Positions 46,425-56,221 are shown, counted from the stretch's first letter. The stretch: 64,000 nucleotides of DNA from Rhea pennata (GCF_028389875.1 NC_084671.1:28329083-28393082); one strand, 5' to 3'. Notes: generated from the letters alone by a model not told the origin. Numbers and translations are program-made.

Positions 46425-46577
46425 GCGGGACAGCAGCCCCACAGGGCCCAGAGCCCCAGAGTCAGCCAGGCAGAGATGCTGCCAGCCACAAAGCAAAGCC
46501 CCCTAAACGAAGCCAGGCCCCGGCCGGGCCCTGGCCGCCTCACGTGCCACACGGTGGGGAGCCTGGAGCTAAGTGAG
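46425..46577 (-). repeat. Relic of the RING-gene 5' flank (array unit 0)
   Basis: Aligns with 50,966-51,132, the first exon/upstream part of the RING gene, at roughly 80% by eye. No RING coding sequence lies next to it: the expected coding part is missing, so this is a deleted older copy. At about 46,578 it switches abruptly to sequence equivalent to 48,219 onward. Confidence 0.8.
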
Positions 46578-47154
46578 GGGGTCCCGACCAGAGGCTGCTG
46601 CAGGCCATGGAGGCCTGGGAGCGCACACAAGGCCCTGGCCTGTCCTTCGCTGCAGCCTCTTTCTCCTGTCCCTGCAGAGAGGGGGGACAAGTAACCCAGC
46701 AAGTGTAAGCTTTGCACAGCCATGCAGCCCGCGACTGCCAGTGAAGGCCATGGCTGGATCTGGTGTGGGTGCAGTGGGGTATCTGGACTCAGTGGTATGG
46801 GTGCCCGTGGCTGGATGTGCTGTGGGTGCAGTGGGGCATCTGGACTCAGTGGCATGGGTGCCCATTGCTGGATCTCCTGTGGGTGCAGTGGGGCATGTGG
46901 ACTCAGTGGTATGGGTGCCCATGGTTGGAGCTGCTCTGGGGGCAGTGGGGCATCTGGAATCAGTGGTACGGGTAACCGTGACTGGAGCTGCTGTGGGAGC
47001 AGTGGGGCATCTGGAATCACTGGTATCGGTGCCCATGGCTGGATGTGCTGTGGGTGCTGTGGGGTATCTGGACTCAGTGGTATGGGTGCCTGTGGCTGGA
47101 TCTGCTGTGGGTGCAGTGGGGCATCTGGACTCCGTGATATGGGTGCCTGTGGAT
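46578..47154. repeat. Array segment plus 57-bp minisatellite (unit 0)
   Basis: 46,578-46,745 matches 48,219-48,380 (the unique block preceding the minisatellite). About seven 57-bp units follow (form: GCTGGATCTGCTGTGGGTG, CAGTGGGGCATCTGGACTC, AGTGGTATGGGTGCCCATG). 57 bp is 19 codons, so frames stay open on both strands without being genes. Confidence 0.9.
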
Positions 47155-47800
47155 ATGGATCTGTGGATGTCAGGCTTGCCCACAAGGTCTCTAATCCTCT
47201 CCTCCTCAACCAAAGGAAAGTCTTCCTTTCTCCAGGCTTTCTGCCTTGCCTCCAGGCTCTGGGGTTCTTGCGGGCTGCCCTTAGCAGTGAAGTCTGAAGC
47301 CAAGGCAGCACTCAGTAGCTCTACCTTCTCCGGAGCCCTTGTCACAAGCGCCCCATTCAGTAGTGGGCCCGTATTTTCCCCACTCCTCCTCTTGCTCCTG
47401 ATGCATTTGAAGAAGCCCTTCCTGGTGTCCTGAACATCCCTTGCCAGACTCAATTCCAGCTGGGCCTTAGCCTTCCTCGCCGCATCCCTACATACTCGGA
47501 CAACATTCCTATAATTCTCCCGGGTAGCCTGTGCCCTCTTCCACATTCTGTGTACTTTCCTCTGCTCTCTGAGTTTGGCCAGGAGCTCCTTGCTCGTCCT
47601 GGCAGGTCTCCTGCCCCCTTTGCTGGTCCACGGTGACCACATTCAGGCCACCAGACTGTCCTGGTGAAGTGCTCAGTGTTTTCTGCCCAGGAGAACAGGA
47701 ACGCCTTCACTGTCTATCACTGTCTCTCCTCCACCCTTCACAACACCCCAAGAACCGGGACCATAGAAATGCATGTGCTCCTTTGAGGAGATGCGGCACT
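47155..47800 (-). mobile_element. CR1 fragment, 5' part only (unit 0)
   Basis: Equivalent to 52,915-53,560 of unit A: the CR1 ORF2 linker between endonuclease and reverse transcriptase (KVHRMWKRAQATRENYRN..., then RKGFFKCIRSKRRS). It is cut off sharply at 47,155, where the sequence continues into the 57-bp minisatellite; GATCTG is shared by both sides. The 3' two-thirds of the element, present in units A and B, are absent. Confidence 0.9.
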
Positions 47801-47811
47801 ATTTCCACCAT

Positions 47812-48090
47812 CACAGGGTCAGAGAATGGTTGAGGAAGGAAGGCACCTCTGGAGAGAGTGTAGTCCAAGGCCCCTGCTCAAGCAGACTCACCTAGAGCAC
47901 GTTGCCCCGGAACCTCTCTAGGTGGCTTTTGAAGAGCTCCAAGCACGGAGACTGCCCAAGCTCTGAGGGCAAGCAGAGCTCAGTTAGCCTCCCAGGAGGA
48001 CGCTTGTTGCTGATGGCCAGAGGGAACTGCCTGTGCTCCTGTTGGTGCCTGTTGCCTCTTGTCCTCTGCCTGGATGCGGTGAAAAGGGCC
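47812..48090 (-). mobile_element. Second CR1 3' fragment (different subfamily), unit 0/A
   Basis: Minus-strand translation reads FTASRQRTRGNRHQQEHRQF ... LELFKSHLERF, collinear with [20 protein letters not shown] ... [12 protein letters not shown] of the first CR1, so it is the C-terminal end of ORF2 plus 3' UTR of another, more diverged CR1. The 3' end is at the low coordinate. It is repeated in the next two units. Confidence 0.75.
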
Positions 48091-48381
48091 TGCGCCGTCC
48101 TCTTAACATCCTCCCTCAACAGTGCCAGCTCTCTCAGGCTGTCCTCAGAGGAGAGACGCTCAGGGGTCGAGCTGACATGGCCTCCAGGGCGCATGGGCAG
48201 GGTGTGGGGGAGGCCCCGGGTGAGGCTGCTGCAGGCCATGGAGGCCTGGGAGTGCACACAAGGCCCTGGCCTGTCCTTCGCTGCAGCCTCTTTCTCCTGT
48301 CCCTGCAGAGAGGGGGGACACATAACCCAGGAAGCGTGAGCCTTGCACAGCCATGCAGCCCGCGACTGCCAGTGAAGGCCG

Positions 48382-49039
48382 TGGCTGGATCTGGTGTGGG
48401 TGCAGTGGGGCATCTGGACTCAGTGGTATGGGTGCCAAGGCTATGGATCTGCTTTGGGGCATGTGGAGTCAGTGGTATGGATTCCCGTGGCGGAGGTGCT
48501 CTGGAGGGGTGCAGTGGGGCATGTGGACTCAGTGGTATGAGTGCCCATGCATGGAGCTGCTGTGGGTGCAGTGGGGCATCTGGACTCTGGTATGGGTTCC
48601 CGTGGCTGGAGGTGCTCTGGAGGGGTGCAGTGGGGCATCTGGACTCAGTGGTATGGGTGCCAAGGCTATGGATCTGCTTTGGGGCATCTGGAGTCAGTGG
48701 TATGGGTGCCTGTGGCTGGAGCAGCTCTGGGGGCAATGTGGCATCTGGACTCAGTGGTATGGGTGCCCATGCATGGAGGTGCTCTGGAGGGGTGCAGTGG
48801 GGCATGTGGACTCAGTGGTATGGGTGCCCATGCACGGAGCTGCTCTGGGGGGTGCAGTGGGGTATCTGGTCTCAGTGGTATGGGTGCCCATGCATGGAGC
48901 TGCTGTGGGTGCCATGGGGCATCTGGACTCTGGTATGGGTGCCCATGGCTGGAGCTGCTCTGGGGCGTGCCGTGGGGCATCTGGACTCTGTGGTATGGGT
49001 GCCCGTGGCTGGAGCTGCTCTGGGGGTGCCGTGGGGCAG
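48382..49039. repeat. 57-bp minisatellite of unit A (about 12 repeats)
   Basis: Units of 50-61 bp sharing CTGGACTCAGTGGTATGGGT. Several are variants with 'gctatggatctgctttgggg' or 'ctctggaggggtgcagtgg'. The order of variants partly repeats, indicating block duplication within the satellite. Confidence 0.92.
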
Positions 49040-49710
49040 CTGGGCTCGGCAGCGTGGCTGCGGGCTCCGGAGCCCCTGTGCTGCCCGCAGCAGTGCTGGT
49101 GTGAGCGCAGGCAGGAGGGAGCTGGGGGGCAGCAGGGCCCGGAGGCAGAGGATGGGAAGGGCGCGAGGGCGAGCAGGGATTTCTCCTCCCTGGCGGCGGG
49201 GCTCTGGCGGCGGGTGTGTGCCAGGGCTGTGTGCGTGGAGGGGAGGGGAGGCCTTGGGAGGCTGCTGCCCAGAGCCCTTGGGGCCGGGGCCTGGAGGTGG
49301 GGGGGGGGCCTTTGGAGGGCAAAGGTGCCCTTGCGGGAAGCCGCCCTGCATTTGCCCGGAGGTGGCAATACGTACACGGCGTTTGCTGTAGAGCAATACA
49401 CAGCAGATAAGGTGAACATTTGCCCTGGAGGTGGCGTGTCCCGAGGCGCTCGGTGTGTGGGGCACCGGGCCGAGAGCGAAGGGGCCCCCGCTACTTGGGA
49501 GAGGTGTTGGGTCTCCTGCGAGAAGTCTGGCTCGTGGGCCCTTGGAGCCCTGGCCGAGTTTGCAGCCCCGTGCGCAGGCGCCGGCAGCTCTCTGCCAGCT
49601 CCTGCCGGGGGCTTTTGCAAGGCTCGTGGCTGTTGCCCGCCAGCTGCGGGCCGGACAGAGTGAGCCCCGAGACGCGGGTGGTGGTTGCAGGCAGTGGCTG
49701 CTCCCTGCCC

Positions 49711-49716
49711 TTTATT
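49711..49716 (-). terminator. Poly(A) signal of RING gene copy A
   Basis: AATAAA on the minus strand 191 nt after the stop codon of the RING gene; identical in all three units. Confidence 0.65.
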
Positions 49717-49906
49717 AAGCGCCCGGCCCAGCACACGAGGAGGCCCCAGAGGCTCCCAGGCACCCAGGCTGCCTGCCTGGCTCTGCTGCGTCCTTCCCGG
49801 TCTTCCTTTGCCCAGCCAAGGCAACGGCAGCTCCCGCGGCCCTCGTCCGAACGCGCCCTGCTGCCGCCTGCCCCGAGGCCCGGGCCGCTGCGGGGAGCAG
49901 GGGACT

Positions 49907-50683
49907 CTAGAGGAACGCGCTGAAGTGGGGCAGCAACAGGATGTTGCACAAGAACACGAGGAATAAGGCCACCACTTCCATTTCGGCGCTGGGAGCCGGG
50001 CTGTCCCTGGGAGCCGGGCTCCTCTGCCTCCCGCGCCGAGCCGGGCGCTCGCAGACCGCCACGACCGTGAGTCCGTCAGGGAGCTCGTCCCGTCGCCCGG
50101 GGGACCTGCTGCGGCGGCAGCCTCGCGAAGGTGCCTCCCGTCTCCTGGTGCTTCCAGTGCTGCGGGACCTCTGCCGTAACGGCCCGCGGGCTCGGGGTCC
50201 TGCCCGCCGGTGGGCGTGAGCAGTCGCCCGAGCCCTGCTTGGCCGTCGCCGGCTCCTCGCTGGAGAGTCGTAGCCCCTGTAGCGCAGGAGGCTGCTGGCG
50301 CCGTCACGGCCGCTCCTCGGGGACCTGCTTCGCGCCGTCCTCGCTGCAGAGCGGGAGCGACGCCTCCGTCCTGGGCGGCCCGCAGAAGAGCGCCTGGGGC
50401 GGTCCGCCCGGGAGCCGTGGTGCGGGGGGCGCGCGCGGCCGGAGCGGAAAGGCCGCTGGCAGAGCGGGCACTCGGCTCTGCTGGCTGACAGCTGCTGGAC
50501 GCAGCCGAGGCAGAGCCTGTGCGAGCAGACGCTGACGTAGGCGGCGGCGTGCAGCGGGCGCAGGCAGACGGAGCAGCGCAGCTCCTCCGAGGCGTCCGGC
50601 GGCACGTGCTGCGGCAGCCAGCCGGCGCTGGCGCCGGGGGAGAAGCTGCCGTGCTCGCGGCAGTCCTCTTGCGCAGACCTCAT
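49907..50683 (-). CDS. RING-finger protein with RS-rich region and hydrophobic tail, copy A, 258 aa
   Basis: Probable membrane-anchored E3 ubiquitin ligase; function inferred from domain only. C3HC4 RING at residues 37-75: C37-x2-C40-x12-C53-x-H55-x2-C58-x2-C61-x10-C72-x2-C75. Spacing and the motif AECPLCQRPF resemble the Topors RING. An Arg/Ser-rich stretch follows (about 80-215, e.g. RRRRSRSAARTARSRSPRSG), as in Topors, but the protein is far shorter. The last ~24 residues are hydrophobic (MEVVALFLVFLCNILLLP...), a possible tail anchor; no signal peptide. The start is the first ATG after a good acceptor (ctgccttgcag, exon 2 from 50686). An upstream noncoding exon ends at 50879 with donor GTGAGC, leaving a 192-nt intron. 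CRE upstream, AATAAA downstream. I do not recognise a named orthologue. Confidence 0.75.
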   Translation of the reverse strand: MRSAQEDCREHGSFSPGASAGWLPQHVPPDASEELRCSVCLRPLHAAAYVSVCSHRLCLGCVQQLSASRAECPLCQRPFRSGRARPPHHGSRADRPRRSSAGRPGRRRRSRSAARTARSRSPRSGRDGASSLLRYRGYDSPARSRRRPSRARATAHAHRRAGPRARGPLRQRSRSTGSTRRREAPSRGCRRSRSPGRRDELPDGLTVVAVCERPARRGRQRSPAPRDSPAPSAEMEVVALFLVFLCNILLLPHFSAFL

Positions 50684-50686
50684 GTC

Positions 50687-50878
50687 CTGCAAGGCAGAGA
50701 GACCCGGAGCTTGTGTGAGCTGTGCTTGCGGCCGAGGCAGGCGAAGGCAGAAAAGCCGGGTGAGCGGCGAGCCAAAGGGCTGCGCAGGCTTCTGGGGGGC
50801 TGCAAGGGAGCAGCACAAGCGCCGAGAGGTCCCCCCGAAAGACCCCCTTGCTGCCTGCCTTGCAGCAGCACAGCTCAC
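50687..50878 (-). other. Putative 5' intron of RING gene copy A (192 nt)
   Basis: Donor CGCAG|gtgagc at 50878 and acceptor ttgcag at 50688-50687 on the minus strand. The intron is a multiple of three and open, so an unspliced reading from a GTG at 51169 runs through to the RING frame. A spliced 5' UTR with the ATG at 50683 is the simpler model. Confidence 0.55.
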
Positions 50879-51182
50879 CTGCGCACGTCGGTCCGTGCTC
50901 AGCGCGGAACACCCCGCGCACCTGCAGGGCTGCCCAACACGCCGGCAGCCTCTGGGCGGCCCAGGCGCGGGACAGCAGCCCCGCGGGGTGCGCAGCGCCT
51001 CGGTCAGCCAGGCAGAGATGCTGCTGGCCGCCGAGCAAAGCCCCACACGCAAAGCGGAGACCCTGCCGGGCCCTGGACGCCTCGCGTGCCACCCGGCGGG
51101 GAGCCTGGGGCTAAGTGAGGGGGTGCCGACCGGGCGGCTGCCTCCCAGCAGTGAGGTCGCGGGAGTCACAGGAACTCTCTGG

Positions 51183-51190
51183 TGACGTCA
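51183..51190. promoter_or_regulatory. Palindromic CRE (TGACGTCA) upstream of RING copy A
   Basis: Perfect 8-bp CRE, about 300 bp upstream of the putative first-exon donor, within GC-rich sequence lacking a TATA box. Retained in all three units. CREB/CREM/ATF-type binding is the usual reading; not proof of promoter activity. Confidence 0.5.
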
Positions 51191-51357
51191 CAGGGCTGCC
51201 GGGGCCGCGCCCAGGAGACCCCCCAGGCTGCGGGAGCAGCCCCGGGCTCGCAGAACACGTTGGAGAGCCGGCTTCAGCCGTGGGGCTTTGCCGGGGCTCT
51301 TTGTGCCTGGGGCTGTTGGTGCCGGGACTGGGCCAGGCTTTGCCTTGGCTTCCCTGG

Positions 51358-53560
51358 CAGTCAGAGAGCCAGAGAGTCAGAGAACCAGAGAATCAGGAAG
51401 GTTGGGGGGGAGACCTCCGGAGATCATCTAGTCCAACCTCCCTGCTCCAGCACGGTCACGTACAGCATGTTAGACAGGGTTGCATGCAGGCGGGCTTTGA
51501 GTATCTCCAGAGAAGGAGACTCCACAACCTCTCTGGGCAACCTGCTCCAGTGCTCCGTCCCTCTCACAGGGAAGACATTCCTCCTCACGTTCAGGTGGAA
51601 CTTCCTGTGGTGCAGTTTTGGCCCATTGCCTCTTGTCCTGTTGCATGGGGCAACTGAAAAGCGTTTGTCCCCATCCCCTTGACCCCCTCCCTTCACATAC
51701 TTAGACACATTGATAAGATCCCCCCTCAGTCTTCCCTTCCCCAGGCTGAAGAGGCCCTCCTCTCGCAGCCGTTCCTCAGAGGGCTGATGCTCCAGCCCTC
51801 TGATCATCTTCATAGCCCTACACTGGACTCTCTCCAGCAGCTCCATGTCTCTCTTGTCCTGGGGAGCCCAGAACTGGATGTAGTACTTGAGATGAGGTCT
51901 CAGCAGGGGCTGAGTAGAGGGACAGGATCACCTCCCTCAACCTGCTGGCCACACTCTTCCAAATGCAGCCCAGGAGACCATTGGCCTTCCTGGCCACAGG
52001 GCCACATTGCTGCCTCAGGGTCAACTTGTCATCCACCAGCACTCCCAGGTCCTCCTCTGCACAGCTGCTTTCTAGCAGCTCAGCCCCCAGCCTGTACTGG
52101 TGCCTGGGGTTATTTCTCCCTAGGTGCAGGACTCTGCACTTGCCCTTGTGGAACCTCAGGAGGTTCCTCTCTGCCCAGCTCTCCAGCCTGTCCATGTCTC
52201 TCTGAACGGCAGCACAGCCCTCCTGTGCCTCAGCCACTCCTCCCAGCTTGGTAGCATCAGCAAACTTGCTGAGGAGGCACTCTGTCCCTTTGTCCAGGTC
52301 GTTGATGAAGAAGTTGAACAGGATGGGAGCCAGTTCTGAGCCCTGGGGGACTCCACTAGCCACAGGCCTCCAACTAGACTCCACGCCAATGATGACAACC
52401 CTCTGAGGTCTGCCTTGCAGCTAGTTCTCAACCCACCTCACTGTCCACTCATCTATCCCACACTTGCTGAGCTTCTCTAGGAGGATGTTATGGGAGACAG
52501 CGTCAAAAGCCTTGCTGAAGTCAAGGTACCCAATGCCCACTGCTCTCCCCTCCCCTACCCAGGCAGTTGTTCCATCCTAGAAGGCGATCAGCTTGGTTAA
52601 GCAGGAGTTCCCCTTGGTGAAGCCATGCTGTCTACTCCCGATCACCTTCTTTCCCTCCATATGCTTGGAGATGACATTGAGAATGAGCTGTTCCATCCCT
52701 TTTCCAGGGATGGAGGTGAGGCTGAGCAGCCTAGAGTTGCCTGGGTCCTCCTTCTTGCCCTTTTTGAAGACTGGAGTGACACTGGCTTTCTCCCAGTCCT
52801 CAGGCACCTCTCCCGTTTTCCCAGGACCTTTCAAAGATGATGGAGAGCAGCCTGGCAACAACATCCGCCAGCTCCCTCAGTACCCATGGGTGCATCCCAT
52901 CTGGGCCCACCGATCTGTGGATGTCAGGCTTGCCCACAAGGTCTCTAATCCTCTCCTCCTCAACCAAAGGGAAGTCTTCCTTTCTCCAGGCTTTCTGCCT
53001 TGCCTCCAGGCTCTGGGGTTCTTGCAGGCTGCCCTTAGCAGCGAAGCCTGAAGCCAAGGCAGCACTCAGTAACTCTGCCTTCTCCGGAGCCCTTGTCACC
53101 AGGGCCCCTGCCCCATTCAGTAGTGGGCCCACATTTTCCGCACTCCTCCTCTTGCTCCTGATGCATTTGAAGAAGCCCTTCCTGGTGTCCTGAACATCCC
53201 TTGCCAGACTCAATTCCAGCTGGGCCTTAGCCTTCCTCGCCGCATCCCTACATACTCGGACAACATTCCTATAATTCTCCCGGGTAGCCTGTGCCCTCTT
53301 CCACATTCTGTGTACTTTCCTCTTCTCTCTGAGTTTGGCCAGGAGCTCCTTGCTCGTCCTGGCAGGTCTCCTGCCCCCTTTGCTGGTCCACGGTGACCAC
53401 ATTCAGGCCACCAGACTGTGCTGGTGAAGTGCTCAGTGTTTTCTGCCCAGGAGAACAGGAACGCCTTCACTGTCTATCACTGTCTCTCCTCCACCCTTCA
53501 CAACACCCCAAGAACCGGGACCATAGAAATGCACGTGCTCCTTTGAGGAGATGGGGCACT
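51358..53560 (-). mobile_element. CR1 LINE, 5'-truncated, inactive (unit A)
   Basis: Minus-sense ORF2 remnants in order: linker (KRKVHRMWKRAQATREN), RT N-terminus (WEKASVTPVFKKGKKEDPGN), RT core ([20 protein letters not shown], then FADATKLGG) and C-terminal end ([18 protein letters not shown]), followed by the 3' UTR ending near 51,358. The catalytic FADD box reads FADA and the frame is broken at least twice. The endonuclease domain is missing. The 3' end shows degenerate GAGTCAGAGAACCAGAGAAT-type repeats instead of the usual ATTCTATG octamers. Confidence 0.92.
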
Positions 53561-53571
53561 ATTTCCACCGT

Positions 53572-53850
53572 CACAGGGTCAGAGAATGGTTGAGGAAGGA
53601 AGGCACCTCTGGAGAGAGTGTAGTCCAAGGCCCCTGCTCAAGCAGACTCACCTAGAGCACGTTGCCCCAGAACCTCTCTAGGTGGCTTTTGAAGAGCTCC
53701 AAGCACGGAGACTGCCCAAGCTCCGAGGGCAAGCAGAGCTCAGTTAGCCTCCCAGGAGGACGCTTGTTGCTGATGGCCAGAGGGAACTGCCTGTGCTCCT
53801 GTTGGTGCCTGTTACCTCTTGTCCTCTGCCTGGACGCGGTGAAAAGGGCC
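53572..53850 (-). mobile_element. Second CR1 3' fragment, unit A
   Basis: Same as 47,812-48,090: the C-terminal ORF2 end and 3' UTR of a diverged CR1, in the same orientation and directly 5' of the larger CR1. Confidence 0.75.
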
Positions 53851-54141
53851 TGCGCCGTCCTCTTAACATCCTCCCTCAACAGTGCCAGCTCTCTCAGGCT
53901 GTCCTCAGAGGAGAGACGCTCAGGGGTCGAGCTGACATGGCCTCCAGGGCGCATGGGCAGGGTGTGGGGGAGGCCCCGGGTGAGGCTGCTGCAGGCCATG
54001 GAGGCCTGGGAGTGCACACAAGGCCCTGGCCTGTCCTTCGCTGCAGCCTCTTTCTCCTGTCCCTGCAGAGAGGGGGGACACATAACCCAGGAAGCGTGAG
54101 CCTTGCACAGCCATGCAGCCCGCGACTGCCAGTGAAGGCCG

Positions 54142-54575
54142 TGGCTGGATCTGGTGTGGGTGCAGTGGGGCATCTGGACTCAGTGGTATGGGTGCCAAGG
54201 CTATGGATCTGCTTTGGGGCATCTGGAGTCAGTGGTATGGGTGCCTGTGGCTGGAGTAGCTCTGGGGGCAATGTGGCATCTGGACTCAGTGGTATGGGTT
54301 CCCGTGGCTGGAGGTGCTCTGGAGGGGTGCAGTGGGGCATGTGGACTCAGTGGTATGGGTGCCCATGCACGGAGCTGCTCTGGGGGGTGCAGTGGGGCAT
54401 CTGGACTCAGTGGTATGGGTGCCCATGCATGGAGCTGCTGTGGGTGCCATGGGGCATCTGGACTCTGGTATGGGTGCCCATGGCTGGAGCTGCTCTGGGG
54501 CGTGCTGTGGGGCATCTGGACTCTGTGGTATGGGTGCCCGTGGCTGGAGCTGCTCTGGGGGTGCCGTGGGGCAGC
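54142..54575. repeat. 57-bp minisatellite of unit B (about 8 repeats)
   Basis: Same variant units as in unit A but lacking a block of about four. Differs from unit C by a few substitutions (for example 'catgcacgg' here against 'ctatggctgg' in C). Confidence 0.92.
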
Positions 54576-55248
54576 TGGGCTCGGCAGCGTGGCTGCGGGC
54601 TCCGGAGCCCCTGTGCTGCCCGCAGCAGTGCTGGTGTGAGCACAGGCAGGAGGGAGCTGGGGGGCAGCAGGGCCCGGAGGCAGAGGATGGGAAGGGCGCG
54701 AGGGCGAGCAGGGATTTCTCCTCCCTGGTGGCAGGGCTCTGGCGGCGGGTGTGTGCCAGGGCTGTGTGCGTGGAGGGGAGGGGAGGCCTTGGGAGGCTGC
54801 TGCCCAGAGCCCTTGGGGCCGGGGCCTGGAGGTTGGGGGGGGGGGGCCTTTGGAGGGCAAAGGTGCCCTTGCGGGAAGCCGCCCTGCATTTGCCCGGAGG
54901 TGGCAATACGTACACGGCGTTTGCTGTAGAGCAATACACAGCAGATAAGGTGAACATTTGCCCTGGAAGTGGCGTGTCCCGAGGCGCTCGGTGTGTGGGG
55001 CACCGGGCCGAGAGCGAAGGGGCCCCCGCTGCTTGGGAGAGGTGTTGGGTCTCCTGCGAGAAGTCTGGCTCGTGGGCCCTTGGAGCCCTGGCCGAGTTTG
55101 CAGCCCCGTGCGCAGGCGCCGGCAGCTCTCTGCCAGCTCCTGCTGGGGGCTTTTGCAAGGCTCGTGGCTGTTGCCTGCCAGCCGCGGGCCGGACAGAGTG
55201 AGCCCCGAGACGCGGGTGGTGGTTGCAGGCAGCGGCTGCTCCCTGCCC

Positions 55249-55254
55249 TTTATT
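55249..55254 (-). terminator. Poly(A) signal of RING gene copy B
   Basis: Minus-strand AATAAA, 191 nt after the stop codon, the same position as in copies A and C. Confidence 0.65.
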
Positions 55255-55444
55255 AAGCGCCCGGCCCAGCACACGAGGAGGCCCCAGAGGCTCCCAGGCA
55301 CCCAGGCTGCCTGCCTGGCTCTGCTGCGTCCTTCCCGGTCTTCCTTTGCCCAGCCAAGGCAACAGCAGCTCCCGCGGCCCTCGTCCGAACGCGCCCTGCT
55401 GCTGCCTGCCCCGAGGCCCGGGCCGCTGCGGGGAGCAGGGGACT

Positions 55445-56221
55445 CTAGAGGAACGCGCTGAAGTGGGGCAGCAACAGGATGTTGCACAAGAACACGAGGA
55501 ATAAGGCCACCACTTCCATTTCGGCGCTGGGAGCCGGGCTGTCCCTGGGAGCCGGGCTCCTCTGCCTCCCGCGCCGAGCCGGGCGCTCGCAGACCGCCAC
55601 GACCGTGAGTCCGTCGGGGAGCTCGTCCCGTCGCCCGGGGGACCTGCTGCGGCGGCAGCCTCGCGAAGGTGCCTCCCGTCTCCTGGTGCTTCCAGTGCTG
55701 CGGGACCTCTGCCGTAACGGCCCGCGGGCTCGGGGTCCTGCCCGCCGGTGGGCGTGAGCAGTCGCCCGAGCCCTGCTTGGCCATCGCCGGCTCCTCGCTG
55801 GAGAGTCGTAGCCCCTGTAGCGCAGGAGGCTGCTGGCGCCGTCACGGCCGCTCCTCGGGGACCTGCTTCGCACCGTCCTCGCTGCAGAGCGGGAGCGACA
55901 CCTCCGTCCTGGGCGGCCCGCAGAAGAGCGCCTGGGGCGGTCCGTCCGGGAGCCGTGGTGCGGGGGGCGCGCGCGGCCGGAGCGGAAAGGCCGCTGGCAG
56001 AGCGGGCACTCGGCTCTGCTGGCTGACAGCTGCTGGACGCAGCCGAGGCAGAGCCTGTGCGAGCAGACGCTGACGTAGGCGGCGGCGTGCAGCGGGCGCA
56101 GGCAGACGGAGCAGCGCAGCTCCTCCGAGGCGTCCGGCGGCACGTGCTGCGGCAGCCAGCCGGCGCTGGCGCCGGTGGAGAAGCTGCCGTGCTCGCGGCA
56201 GTCCTCTTGCGCAGACCTCAT
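55445..56221 (-). CDS. RING-finger protein, copy B, 258 aa
   Basis: Second intact copy, same length and start as copy A, with all eight RING ligands kept (C37, C40, C53, H55, C58, C61, C72, C75) and the same hydrophobic C-terminus. Differences are single residues: Thr for Pro at 16 (FSTGAS), Thr for Ala in SRTDRP, a Cys within the Arg/Ser stretch (RRCRSRS), Val for Ala (ARTVRS), and Trp for Arg (RSRRWPS). No frameshift or stop. The 192-nt upstream intron (56225-56416) and CRE are kept. Function as for copy A: inferred E3 ligase. Confidence 0.74.
   Translation of the reverse strand: MRSAQEDCREHGSFSTGASAGWLPQHVPPDASEELRCSVCLRPLHAAAYVSVCSHRLCLGCVQQLSASRAECPLCQRPFRSGRARPPHHGSRTDRPRRSSAGRPGRRCRSRSAARTVRSRSPRSGRDGASSLLRYRGYDSPARSRRWPSRARATAHAHRRAGPRARGPLRQRSRSTGSTRRREAPSRGCRRSRSPGRRDELPDGLTVVAVCERPARRGRQRSPAPRDSPAPSAEMEVVALFLVFLCNILLLPHFSAFL

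Larger units (their letters stand above)
48382..54141. repeat. Tandem array unit A (5,760 bp)
   Basis: Order: 57-bp minisatellite, spacer, RING gene (minus), CR1 (minus), second CR1 fragment, unique block. The next unit repeats it with a 5,538-bp period. Unit A is longer by exactly the 222 bp of extra minisatellite (about four units). Outside the minisatellite it differs from B and C by scattered single substitutions only. Confidence 0.95.

Noticed and set aside
47892-48413. 173-codon minus-strand open frame, repeated in each unit (53,652 and 59,190)
   Set aside because: Its C-terminal half aligns with the CR1 ORF2 end and the rest is unconserved spacer reading into the satellite; a transposon relic, not a second array gene.
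48751-50307. Minus-strand open frames of about 520-556 codons covering satellite, spacer and part of the RING gene (also at 54,286 and 59,824)
   Set aside because: Read in a frame different from the RING domain and running into the 57-bp satellite; low-complexity composition, no domain. The equivalent frame starts and ends differently between units, unlike the RING frame.
50684-51169. N-terminal extension of the RING protein to 420 aa
   Set aside because: It begins at GTG, not ATG, and reads through a stretch with good donor and acceptor sites. The composition is that of GC-rich UTR; I prefer the ATG at 50683.
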